From assembly GCF_014842025.1 (NCBI RefSeq), contig NZ_JACYUY010000034.1, positions 1-45,934 on the forward strand: 45,934 bases of DNA, in the 5' to 3' direction. The notes beneath the pieces are model-generated. The model worked only from the letters and a program-made list of their open reading frames with translations, was not told the origin of the DNA and did not search any database. The position numbers and the translations under genes were made by a program. Positions 1 through 8,680 of the stretch are shown piece by piece; position 1 is the first letter of the stretch; every line of letters starts with the position of its first letter. The DNA comes from Massilia sp. CFBP 13721. Its GTDB lineage: Bacteria; Pseudomonadota; Gammaproteobacteria; Burkholderiales; Burkholderiaceae_D.

Positions 1-13
1 TATCGAGCAAAAT

Positions 14-58
14 CAGACATTTCTACTTTGCTCAAACCGGACATTACTACTTTGCTCT
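14..58. repeat. Tandem 21-bp repeats, possible insertion-sequence end
   Basis: Two near-identical 21-bp units sit at 14-34 and 38-58 with a 24-bp period; both contain CTACTTTGCTC and a GACATT core. Multiple short repeats of this sort are seen near the ends of IS21-type elements, so this may be the terminal region of an element whose body lies to the left of the window. No transposase is visible here. The family assignment is a guess; the repeat itself is directly seen. Confidence 0.35.
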
Positions 59-60
59 TA

Positions 61-218
61 CAGGGTGGGCTCTCCGAGCCCACGCGTTACGGGCGTATCA
101 CGTGGGCCATAACGGCGATGTGCCGCTCGTTGACGTTTGCACACGCTGCGTGGGATATGTCACGGTCGCCGCGAAACAGAGACGCGCGTAACGCGTGGGC
201 TCGGAGAGCCCACCCTAC
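61..218. repeat. Paired inverted palindromes (REPIN-like element A)
   Basis: The segment 61-90 is repeated in inverted orientation at 188-217 with only the outermost base differing. Each arm is itself a hairpin: GTGGGCTC, a short tip, then GAGCCCAC, flanked by the family ends AGGGTGG and CCACGCG. The 97-bp spacer holds no credible gene; the small open frame crossing this region is made of the repeats. Layout (two palindromic REP units facing each other about 100 bp apart) matches REPIN or MITE-like elements moved by a RAYT-type transposase elsewhere in the genome. Confidence 0.75.
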
Positions 219-273
219 GGTACGCAACCGTCAGCAGTGTTGACAGACATTCCAGGACACCATCGTCTCGAAC

Positions 274-657
274 TTAAACGTCTTTGTACTCGTGGTATTT
301 GCGCGCATCGCCGCGCACTTTATCGGCGGGATATTTGGCGCGGTTGAGGATCATCTTTTCCTCGACCGCCGCCATCAGGTCGACGTCGAGTTTATCGGCC
401 AGGCTCACCAGGTAGACCAGTACGTCGGCCATCTCGTGGCGCACTGCGGTCAATTTGGCCTCGCCGAGTTCATCGCTGCGCCCATGCTGCAGCCACTGGA
501 AATGTTCGAGCAGCTCGGCCGCCTCGACCGCCAGCGCCGACGACAGATTCTTCGGCGTATGAAACTGGTCCCAGTCGCGCTCGTCGACGAAGGTGCGCAC
601 CAGTTCGCGCAAGCGGGACAGGTCTCCAACCTTGCCCTGTCCCTCGCCAGAACTCAC
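274..657 (-). CDS. MazG-like nucleotide pyrophosphohydrolase
   Basis: This 127-residue protein belongs to the all-alpha NTP pyrophosphohydrolase superfamily (MazG / RS21-C6 / dCTPP1 type). It is expected to hydrolyse a dNTP or modified dNTP to the monophosphate and pyrophosphate. The Mg-binding helices are visible: EAAELLEHFQW near residues 46-56, with the EExxE-like acidic pattern, and HEMADVLVYL near 74-83, giving the second acidic pair. RDWDQFHTPKNL near the start is typical of the dCTPP1-like subgroup. The start is GTG at 655-657 and shares four bases with the stop of the upstream carbonic anhydrase, so translation is probably coupled. No independent promoter is apparent. Substrate cannot be told from sequence; house-cleaning of the nucleotide pool is the family norm. 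Confidence 0.88.
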   Translation of the reverse strand: MSSGEGQGKVGDLSRLRELVRTFVDERDWDQFHTPKNLSSALAVEAAELLEHFQWLQHGRSDELGEAKLTAVRHEMADVLVYLVSLADKLDVDLMAAVEEKMILNRAKYPADKVRGDARKYHEYKDV

Positions 658-1331
658 AGCTCTTCCCCGCGGTCGCGGTAGCCGTCCAGCACGACTTCGA
701 GCTTGGGGGCGATTTCATCGAAACTGCTGACCGTGATGCCAAGGTCGCGCAGCAGGCCGTCGTGCACGCCGTAGACCCAGCTGTGGATGGTCAGCGGCTG
801 GCCGCGTTCCCAGGCGTCGCGCACGATCGTCGTGTGGGCGACATTGATGACCTGCTCGGCCACGTTGAGTTCGACCAGGCGATTCGTCGCCGACACGCCG
901 GCCACGTTGCCCAGGTATTTGCCGTGCTTGTCGCGCACGTCGCGCACGTGGCCGAGCCAGTTGTCGGCCAGGCCGACGCGGGTGTTGGTGAGCGCCGCAT
1001 GCACGCCGCCGCAGCCATAATGGCCGCAGATGATGATGTGCTTGACCTTCAGGACGTCGACCGCGAATTGCAACACGGACAGGCAGTTCAGGTCCGAGTG
1101 CACGACCACGTTGGCGATATTGCGGTGGACGAACAGTTCGCCCGGCGCCATGCCGAGCAGTTCGTTGGCCGGCACGCGGCTGTCGGAGCAGCCGATCCAC
1201 AGGTATTCGGGTGCTTGCTGCGAGGCCAGGTCTTTAAAATAGCCCGGGTCTTGCTCGACCATCGAGCCCGCCCATTCACGGTTGCGCTTGAAAAGGTCGG
1301 CAGCCGTGAGGCCGGTCGGGGTTTTTGCCAT
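654..1331 (-). CDS. can: Beta-class carbonic anhydrase
   Basis: A 225-residue cytosolic zinc enzyme interconverting CO2 and bicarbonate. The beta-class signature is complete: CSDSR at residues 48-52 supplies a zinc cysteine and the Asp/Arg dyad, and GHYGCGG at 103-109 supplies the zinc His104 and Cys107. Length is normal for bacterial Can. The open frame extends 34 codons further upstream, but MAKTPTG at 1331 is preceded by a good ribosome site (AGGAG six bases before ATG) and matches the family's usual beginning. The minus-strand hexamer TACAAT at 1362-1367 may be its -10 box. It overlaps the downstream MazG-like gene by four bases (GTGA), implying a bicistronic message. Confidence 0.95.
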   Translation of the reverse strand: MAKTPTGLTAADLFKRNREWAGSMVEQDPGYFKDLASQQAPEYLWIGCSDSRVPANELLGMAPGELFVHRNIANVVVHSDLNCLSVLQFAVDVLKVKHIIICGHYGCGGVHAALTNTRVGLADNWLGHVRDVRDKHGKYLGNVAGVSATNRLVELNVAEQVINVAHTTIVRDAWERGQPLTIHSWVYGVHDGLLRDLGITVSSFDEIAPKLEVVLDGYRDRGEEL

Positions 1332-1406
1332 CTGATTCTCCTGCTGGTTTAAGCTGCGCGTATTGTAAACGCAACACACGAACGCGACACCGCCGCACGC
1401 GGGACG

Positions 1407-1441
1407 AAAAAAACCGCCGGGGGCTTGCACCACCCGGCGGT
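1407..1441 (-). terminator. Rho-independent terminator after dnaJ
   Basis: A 9-bp perfect stem (ACCGCCGGG at 1413-1421 pairing with CCCGGCGGT at 1433-1441) is followed on the minus strand by a run of seven T. It lies 15 bases past the dnaJ stop and separates the heat-shock cluster from the carbonic anhydrase transcript. Confidence 0.85.
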
Positions 1442-1455
1442 TCGTCTTGCAGCGA

Positions 1456-2586
1456 TTACTCGAAGAAGTCTTTGACCTTGTCCATCCAGCCCTTGCTTTG
1501 CGGGCTGTGCTTGGCGCCGCCCTCGTTGGTGAGGCGGTCGAACTCGCGCAGCAGGTCTTTCTGCTTGTCGGTAAGTTTGACCGGGGTCTCGACGATCATG
1601 TGGCAGAACAAATCGCCGGCATAGCCCGAACGCACGCCCTTGATCCCTTTCCCCTTGAGGCGGAAGGTCTTGCCGGTCTGCGTACCTTCCGGCACCGTGA
1701 ACGAGACTTTACCGGTCAGCGTCGGCACTTCGATCTCGCCACCCAGAGCCGCTTTCGAGAACGAGATCGGCATTTCGCAATGCAGGTCGTCGCCTTCGCG
1801 CTGGAACACCGCGTGCGGCTTGATGTGGATCTCGACGTACAGGTCGCCCGACGGACCGCCATTCGTGCCCGGCTCGCCGTTGCCGGTCGAGCGGATGCGC
1901 ATGCCGTTGTCGATACCGGCCGGAATCTTGACTTCCAGCGTCTTGTTGCGCTTGATGCGGCCGGCGCCCGAGCACGATGGGCACGGTTCCGGGATCATCT
2001 TGCCGCTGCCATGGCACTTCGGGCAGGTTTGCTGGATGCTGAAGAAGCCCTGCTGCATGCGCACCTGGCCATGGCCGGCGCAGGTGGTGCAAGTGACCGG
2101 CTGCGTGCCCGGCTTGGCGCCGCTGCCATGGCAGGTGTCGCACTTGTCCCAGCTCGGCACGCGAATCGTCGTGTCGAAGCCGTTGGCCGCCTGCTCGAGC
2201 GTGATCTCGAGGTTGTAGCGCAGGTCGGCGCCGCGGTAGACCTGCGGTCCGCCGCCGCCGCGCCCGCCGCGGCCGCCGCCGAAGATGTCGCCGAAGATGT
2301 CGCCAAAGGCATCGCCGAAACCACCGGCGCCGCCACCGAAGCCGCCGCCACCCATGTTCGGATCGACGCCGGCGTGACCGTAGCGGTCATAGGCCTCGCG
2401 CTTCTCCGGATTGGTCAGCATCTCGTAGGCTTCCTTGACCTCCTTGAACTTCTCTTCCGCTTCCTTGTTGTCCGGGTTGCGGTCAGGGTGGTACTTCATC
2501 GCCAGTTTGCGATAAGACTTTTTAATTTCTTCTTCCGAAGCACCCTTTGCGACCCCAAGGATCTCGTAAAAATCACGCTTTGCCAT
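1456..2586 (-). CDS. dnaJ: Hsp40 co-chaperone DnaJ
   Basis: A full-length 376-residue class A J-protein that delivers unfolded substrates to DnaK and stimulates its ATPase. The J domain covers about residues 4-70 with the HPD triad at 33-35. A Gly/Phe-rich linker follows at 79-114. The zinc-binding region has four CxxCxGxG repeats between Cys149 and about residue 210, followed by the two C-terminal substrate-binding barrels. It lies downstream of dnaK on the same strand, 104 bp away. Unusually, a strong hairpin terminator stands between the two genes (2628-2670), so dnaJ is expressed either by read-through or from its own promoter in the 40 bases before the ATG. A terminator follows its stop codon. 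Confidence 0.98.
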   Translation of the reverse strand: MAKRDFYEILGVAKGASEEEIKKSYRKLAMKYHPDRNPDNKEAEEKFKEVKEAYEMLTNPEKREAYDRYGHAGVDPNMGGGGFGGGAGGFGDAFGDIFGDIFGGGRGGRGGGGPQVYRGADLRYNLEITLEQAANGFDTTIRVPSWDKCDTCHGSGAKPGTQPVTCTTCAGHGQVRMQQGFFSIQQTCPKCHGSGKMIPEPCPSCSGAGRIKRNKTLEVKIPAGIDNGMRIRSTGNGEPGTNGGPSGDLYVEIHIKPHAVFQREGDDLHCEMPISFSKAALGGEIEVPTLTGKVSFTVPEGTQTGKTFRLKGKGIKGVRSGYAGDLFCHMIVETPVKLTDKQKDLLREFDRLTNEGGAKHSPQSKGWMDKVKDFFE

Positions 2587-2627
2587 TTGGCACCTTGCTG
2601 TTATCTACTGAATCGAACTGTCTGAGC

Positions 2628-2670
2628 AAAAAAGCCGAGCCGCGAACCTTTTGGGATTCATCGGCTCGGC
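2628..2670 (-). terminator. Hairpin terminator between dnaK and dnaJ
   Basis: A 9-bp perfect stem, GCCGAGCCG at 2634-2642 pairing with CGGCTCGGC at 2662-2670, with a 19-base loop, is followed on the minus strand by six T (2628-2633). It starts 20 bases after the dnaK stop. It has the form of an intrinsic terminator and may set the DnaK:DnaJ ratio by partial termination, or protect the 3' end of a processed dnaK message. Confidence 0.75.
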
Positions 2671-2690
2671 CGTTCTACGCGAATACCAAA

Positions 2691-4646
<1,956 letters not shown>

Positions 4647-4688
4647 GATTTTTTTCCTTTGAATTACTGAAGTTTCGGATGTAGTGGA

Positions 4689-4716
4689 ATATTGGGAAAA
4701 ACTGCGTGCTTTCAAG
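4689..4716 (-). promoter_or_regulatory. Sigma-32 heat-shock promoter of dnaK
   Basis: On the minus strand the -35 element CTTGAAA (4710-4716) is a perfect match to the RpoH consensus. A 13-base spacer follows, then CCCAATAT (4689-4696), one mismatch from CCCCATNT. The ATG lies 43 bases further on. Confidence 0.75.
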
Positions 4717-4747
4717 GGGTTTTGCCAATCAGCACAGGATGTTTTTC

Positions 4748-5287
4748 TTATTTTGCCTGCGCTGCGGTGACGATGGCCGGACGCAACAGGCGGTCGGCGA
4801 TCATGTAACCCTTTTGCAGCACGCTGACCACGGTATTGGCTTCCTGGTCGGCCGGGACCACGGCCACGGCCTGGTGCTTGTTCGGATCGAGCTTGTCGCC
4901 CTGCGCCGGCAGCACTTCGACCAGGCGGTTCTTCTCGAACGCGGCGGTCAATTGCTTGAGCGTCATCTCGACGCCTTCCTTGATCGATTCGACCGTCGGG
5001 CTTTCCACTTTCAATGCCATCTCGAGGCTGTCGCGCACCGGAACCATGGCCTCGGCGAAGCTTTCGATGGCAAATTTGTGGGCCTTGCTCACGTCTTCCT
5101 GGGCGCGACGGCGGATGTTCTCGGCGTCGGCCTTGGCGCGCATGAACGCGTCGTGCATTTCAGCCAGCTTGGCTTCGGTCGCACTCAGCTGTTCTTCGAG
5201 GCCTGGCTCTGCCGCGGCGGCCTGGGCAGCAGGAGCAGCATCGCTCTCCGGCTGGGGAATTACCTCTGGATTTTCTTGATCATGCAT
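4748..5287 (-). CDS. grpE: Nucleotide exchange factor GrpE
   Basis: A 179-residue GrpE that releases ADP from DnaK. The first 40 residues are acidic and Ala/Pro/Glu-rich, as is usual. A long coiled-coil helix follows (about residues 45-95, including the motif RAKADAENIRRR), and the C-terminal beta domain ends with GYMIADRLLRPAIV, close to the family signature. ATG at 5285-5287 was chosen over a more distant ATG because it has an AGGAG ribosome site and the usual MHDQENP-type beginning. It is the first gene of grpE-dnaK-dnaJ and has its own heat-shock promoter. Neither hrcA nor a CIRCE operator is seen in the window, so RpoH rather than HrcA is the likely regulator. Confidence 0.97.
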   Translation of the reverse strand: MHDQENPEVIPQPESDAAPAAQAAAAEPGLEEQLSATEAKLAEMHDAFMRAKADAENIRRRAQEDVSKAHKFAIESFAEAMVPVRDSLEMALKVESPTVESIKEGVEMTLKQLTAAFEKNRLVEVLPAQGDKLDPNKHQAVAVVPADQEANTVVSVLQKGYMIADRLLRPAIVTAAQAK

Positions 5288-5356
5288 CGAAAACACTCCT
5301 GAAATCAAATACTTGGCTGAATAATGAGACGGACACAACTCGTCGTACAGCGCCGC

Positions 5357-5384
5357 ATATGGGGCGATCTCCTACAACTTCAAG
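5357..5384 (-). promoter_or_regulatory. Sigma-32 heat-shock promoter of grpE
   Basis: Minus-strand CTTGAAG (5378-5384), a 13-base spacer, then CCCCATAT (5357-5364), a full match to the RpoH -10 consensus CCCCATNT. It lies 70 bases before the grpE ATG. The first element has a single mismatch at its last base. Confidence 0.85.
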
Positions 5385-5534
5385 GGGTATTGCACAGAGG
5401 CCGGCAGAAAGACTGACAACATTTGTTACAACAGTTACCGATGAGCTGATTCTTTCCGGCGCGAGGCGCTCTACCATGCTCGCAAGACGCGTAACGACGT
5501 CTTTCGAACAAGAACCAAGGCCAAGGGAGCCAGC

Positions 5535-5615
5535 ATGAAATTGCGAATGATCAGCAGCGCCGTCGTGATCTACACCGTGCTTGCGGTGGCGTGCATCTGC
5601 TACGCCGGGGTGTAG
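5535..5615 (+). CDS. Putative 26-residue small membrane peptide
   Basis: A very short frame divergent from grpE: ATG at 5535, stop TAG at 5613-5615. It is preceded by AAGGGAG at a usable distance. The peptide begins MKLRMISS and then has an uninterrupted hydrophobic stretch of about 16 residues ending in CICYAGV, so it could insert in the membrane or act as a leader. It fits the shape of bacterial small stress proteins, and heat-shock genes lie alongside. No homology is recognised, and a chance ORF cannot be excluded; the ribosome site and the hydrophobic design are the only support. Confidence 0.35.
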   Translation: MKLRMISSAVVIYTVLAVACICYAGV

Positions 5616-5643
5616 GCACGCCGTCAAAACGTGCCATTTTAAC

Positions 5644-5724
5644 AGGTCGGCGGAGCCGACCTGCGTAGGCTGGGCCTAGGCGGCCCCGCGGTCCCCCGGT
5701 AGGCTGGGCGGGTCCCCCGCCCAG
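5644..5724. repeat. Cluster of GC-rich hairpins of the REP family
   Basis: Three adjacent hairpins lie downstream of hemH. AGGTCGGCGGAGCCGACCT (5644-5662) is an 8-bp stem. Two units beginning TAGGCTGGGC follow; the second (5704-5724) is a 9-bp perfect stem CTGGGCGGG/CCCGCCCAG with a TCC tip. The TAGGCTGGGC start resembles the TAGGGTGGGC end of the other palindromes in this window. Confidence 0.6.
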
Positions 5725-5768
5725 TGGTGATAGGTAACGCCCGATATGGCACGCCAGTACTGGCTGAT

Positions 5769-6872
5769 CTATGCGCCTAAGCGCAAAGCATGCTCCCGCC
5801 CCACCTCCGCCTCGCGCCGCTCCGCCTCCCGCTGCGACGGACTCATCATGGTCGGCCAGCCAATCAAATGCTGCTCGGCGATCTCGGCCAACCCGACGAT
5901 CCAGGTCGGCGCCTCGTTCAGGCAGGCAATATAGTGAAACTCCTTGCCGCCGGCCGCCTCGAAATCGTGCTTCACTTCCATCGAGATCTCTTCCAGCGTC
6001 TCCAGGCAATCGCTAGTGAATCCGGGACAGATCACATCTACGCGCTGAACACCCTGGCGCGCCAGTTCAGCCACGGTCGGCGCCGTGTACGGCTGCAGCC
6101 ACTCGGCCTTGCCGAATCGCGACTGGAAGGTCACCAGGTAGTCGTCGGGCGACAAGCGCAGGCGCGCCGCCAGTAATCTCGCCGTCTTCTGGCATTCGCA
6201 GTAATACGGGTCGCCCAGCATCAGGGTGCGCTTGGGTACGCCGTGGAAACTCATGATGAGCTTCTGCCCGCGCCCGTGGGCTTCCCAGTGCGCCAGAACG
6301 GTATCGTGCAGCGCGTCGATATAGCCGTCGTGGTCGTGGTAATGCTTGACCAGGCGCAGCTCGGGCACGTTGCGAATGTTCTTGTAATGGGCAAACACCG
6401 CGTCCCAAATCGAACCGGTGGTCGTGCCCGAATACTGCGGATAGGCCGGCAGCACCACGATCCGGTCGCAACCCTCCGCCTTCAACGCATCCAGCACCTC
6501 CGGCAGCGAAGGCGAACCGTAACGCATCGCCATGCGCACCTGCACGCCTTCATGGCCGCGCTCCTGCAAGGCTTCGCCCAGCAGGTCCGCCTGCTTCTGC
6601 GTGTGCACCTTTAGAGGCGATCCTTCGCGCGTCCAGATCATCTGGTATTTCTTGGCCGACGCGCCGGAGCGGAACGGCAGGATGATCAGGTTCAGGATGA
6701 ACCACCACACCAGGCGCGGGATCTCGACCACGCGCGGGTCGGACAGGAACTGCTTCAGATAGCGCTTCACCGCCGAGCGCGTCGGCGCGTCTGGCGTGCC
6801 GAGATTGACGAGCACGATGGCGCTGCGAGGGAGCGCGCCGTGGGTGTGAGCGGGTTCTTTTCTGAAGGACAT
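5769..6872 (-). CDS. hemH: Ferrochelatase
   Basis: A 367-residue ferrochelatase, the last step of protoheme synthesis (insertion of Fe2+ into protoporphyrin IX). Seen motifs are LVNLGTPDAP near residue 21, YPQYSGTTTGS near 144-154, the catalytic SFHG at 208-211 with His210, and PGFTSDCLETLEE at 283-295 carrying the second metal or proton-path Glu. The open frame runs a further 45 codons upstream. The MSFRKEP start is chosen because the next upstream ATG (6900-6902) lies inside a TATAAT hexamer that is better read as the -10 box, which gives a short leader before 6872. The ribosome site is weak. It is transcribed toward the hairpin cluster at 5644-5724. Confidence 0.95.
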   Translation of the reverse strand: MSFRKEPAHTHGALPRSAIVLVNLGTPDAPTRSAVKRYLKQFLSDPRVVEIPRLVWWFILNLIILPFRSGASAKKYQMIWTREGSPLKVHTQKQADLLGEALQERGHEGVQVRMAMRYGSPSLPEVLDALKAEGCDRIVVLPAYPQYSGTTTGSIWDAVFAHYKNIRNVPELRLVKHYHDHDGYIDALHDTVLAHWEAHGRGQKLIMSFHGVPKRTLMLGDPYYCECQKTARLLAARLRLSPDDYLVTFQSRFGKAEWLQPYTAPTVAELARQGVQRVDVICPGFTSDCLETLEEISMEVKHDFEAAGGKEFHYIACLNEAPTWIVGLAEIAEQHLIGWPTMMSPSQREAERREAEVGREHALRLGA

Positions 6873-6900
6873 GAGCGAACGGGTGATGAATGGGGCCTTC

Positions 6901-6906
6901 ATTATA
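6901..6906 (-). promoter_or_regulatory. -10 hexamer TATAAT upstream of hemH
   Basis: A perfect TATAAT on the minus strand, about 29 bases before the preferred hemH start. A longer hemH frame would take its start codon from within this hexamer. No convincing -35 box was found at 16-18 bases. Confidence 0.45.
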
Positions 6907-6989
6907 GGTGCGCCCGCTGCGCCTTCGCGTTGATATTCTCGATCGGTGCGATAGCCCAGCCGTTCGGCAAAGTGATTGTCGCGGGAGGC

Positions 6990-7017
6990 AAAAAAAACGC
7001 CGCTCAAGTAGCGGCGT
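6990..7017 (-). terminator. Rho-independent terminator after ohr
   Basis: An 8-bp perfect stem (ACGCCGCT at 6997-7004, AGCGGCGT at 7010-7017) is followed on the minus strand by eight T. It lies 18 bases past the ohr stop and insulates hemH. Confidence 0.85.
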
Positions 7018-7035
7018 CTGGTTTCTACATGCTGC

Positions 7036-7464
7036 TCAGGTCGTGACCTTCAGGCGCACGTCGATGTTGTTGCGCGTCGCATTCGAATACGGGCAGACGA
7101 TGTGGGCCTTGTCGACCAGTTCCTGCAACTGCCCCTGCTCCATGCCAGGGCCGTGAATCGCCAGGTCGACTTCGATACCAAAGCCGGTCGGGATCGGGCC
7201 GATACCGACGTCGCCGGTTACGGTCAACTCTTCCGGCAGTTTCACTTTGGCCTGGCCGGCGACGAATTTCAGCGCGCCGAGGAAGCAAGCCGAATAGCCG
7301 GCCGCAAACAGCTGTTCGGGATTGGTGCCGGTAGCGCCATTGCCGCCGAGTTCTTTCGGCGTTGTCAGTTTGACGTCCAGCACGCCGTTGTCGCTGCGCG
7401 AGGTGCCTTCGCGGCCGCCCTGCGAGGTGGCCTTGGCGCGGTACAGGACTTTGTCGATGCTCAT
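7036..7464 (-). CDS. ohr: Organic hydroperoxide resistance protein Ohr
   Basis: A 142-residue thiol peroxidase of the Ohr branch of the OsmC/Ohr superfamily. It reduces organic and fatty-acid hydroperoxides using two cysteines recharged by lipoylated proteins. The peroxidatic Cys60 is in AGYSACF and the resolving Cys124 in VCPYSNATR; the active-site Arg18 (in GGREG) and Glu50 (NPEQLF) are also present. Start at 7464 has a very strong AGGAGG ribosome site; the frame extends further upstream but without family similarity. A single-gene transcript is likely, since a terminator follows and the upstream region is non-coding. No OhrR repressor gene is visible nearby. A second superfamily member (osmC-like) lies at 12847-13278. 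Confidence 0.94.
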   Translation of the reverse strand: MSIDKVLYRAKATSQGGREGTSRSDNGVLDVKLTTPKELGGNGATGTNPEQLFAAGYSACFLGALKFVAGQAKVKLPEELTVTGDVGIGPIPTGFGIEVDLAIHGPGMEQGQLQELVDKAHIVCPYSNATRNNIDVRLKVTT

Positions 7465-7730
7465 GCGAACCTCCTTTGTTTTGGTTGGAGAGAGATTGTG
7501 GCAGATGACGGTAGAGCGGCGCGCCCGGTAGGTGTCATGCACAACACCAGCAGCGGCATAATTTGATCGACTAGCGACCAGATAATCAATTCCCCCACAG
7601 TAAAAAAACACATGTTGGGGCTTCAAAACTTCATTGCTGCTGGGCGTTAAATATCTTGAACAGTAAATTCATTTGGCGCGTATTATGTTATGCATCCGGT
7701 AATGGCAATCCTATTATTTCGGGAGGGAAA

Positions 7731-8630
7731 ATGCGTTTTTCTCGATGGATAATTCGAACTGCAGCAGTTTTCTTGATGGCCTTCGCAAAGCCTGGCCTGA
7801 CAGCGAACGAGTCAGCCTCTCTCACATATCCCAACTGTCCCACGCAGTCCTTCGAAGAAATTCGCGCTCAAACAAAACCAACTGCGGTTGGGCGAGGAGA
7901 GGCACTGATCGATCGCGCGGTTTTTTGGAATCGCATTGAAAAGATCGCCAACACAAAGGAAGTCTTTAAATTTAAGACAAGCAAGAAAAACAAGGTTACT
8001 GGATTGACAACAGTCGTGGAAAAGGAAGTCACTTTCCACAAGAGCATTACTGATAATGAACATAGGACTGTCATAGAAGCGGTTTTTGATCGTTGGGAAG
8101 CCACCGGAGGTGGCCACCCCAAGCATCTGGCGCTTCTCCTCGGTACGGCCTATCGAGAGACTTGCGGCATCATGGCGAGCACCGTTGGAGAAGCCTGCGG
8201 ATGCAGAAAGACCTGCAGCAAGGATGAATTTCAAGCTAGCAAATACGGACGAAAGGATAGTTGCGGCCGAGCTTACTTTGGCCGTGGATTCGTGCAGCTC
8301 ACAGGCACAAGTAATTACGACTCGGTAGGGAAGCGGCTTAGCATCCCCTTACAGGACTATCCGAACCTGGCATACGAGCAGCCTTTCGCGATCATGATGC
8401 TGGTCGATGGCGTCAAAGGCCGTTGGTACGCCGGAAAGCCCCTGAATACCTATCTCGATGACGAACGTTCAGATTGGGTACGTGCTCGCGAGTCAGTCAA
8501 CCCTGGCTCTGCGAACAAGGCTGCTACCGGATATCTGTCATGTCGTTTTTATGATGCAATCAAGCCGGCCTACCATAAGCCAGCACCGGCACAAGACCCG
8601 GCGCTATGTATGGCACTCAAGAATTTGTAA
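7731..8630 (+). CDS. Secreted GH19 chitinase / lysozyme-like hydrolase
   Basis: A 299-residue protein with an N-terminal signal peptide (hydrophobic stretch near residues 6-20, probable cleavage after GLTA near residue 24). The catalytic part shows the GH19 pattern: AYRETCG carries the probable catalytic Glu, and YFGRGFVQLTG followed by NY is the family's substrate-cleft signature. Cysteines in GEACGCRKTCS suggest disulphides. Start at 7731 has GGGAGGG four bases ahead; a longer frame to 7656 adds no recognised sequence. GH19 enzymes act on chitin or, in phage endolysins, on peptidoglycan. The gene is visibly richer in A and T than its neighbours, especially in its first half, suggesting transfer. 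No holin or other lysis gene is adjacent. Peptidoglycan versus chitin as substrate is open. Confidence 0.82.
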   Translation: MRFSRWIIRTAAVFLMAFAKPGLTANESASLTYPNCPTQSFEEIRAQTKPTAVGRGEALIDRAVFWNRIEKIANTKEVFKFKTSKKNKVTGLTTVVEKEVTFHKSITDNEHRTVIEAVFDRWEATGGGHPKHLALLLGTAYRETCGIMASTVGEACGCRKTCSKDEFQASKYGRKDSCGRAYFGRGFVQLTGTSNYDSVGKRLSIPLQDYPNLAYEQPFAIMMLVDGVKGRWYAGKPLNTYLDDERSDWVRARESVNPGSANKAATGYLSCRFYDAIKPAYHKPAPAQDPALCMALKNL

Positions 8631-8680
8631 CTCTCAATGCGAAGTCGCGGTGCTGATTAAACGTCAGGCAACGACGTGTA

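Noticed and set aside
28..243. Short plus-strand ORF over the left edge
   Set aside because: Made from the repeat element; no ribosome site or family similarity.
5395..5445. Possible LexA box near CTGACAACATTTGTTACAACAG
   Set aside because: Spacing and core do not fit CTGT-N8-ACAG.
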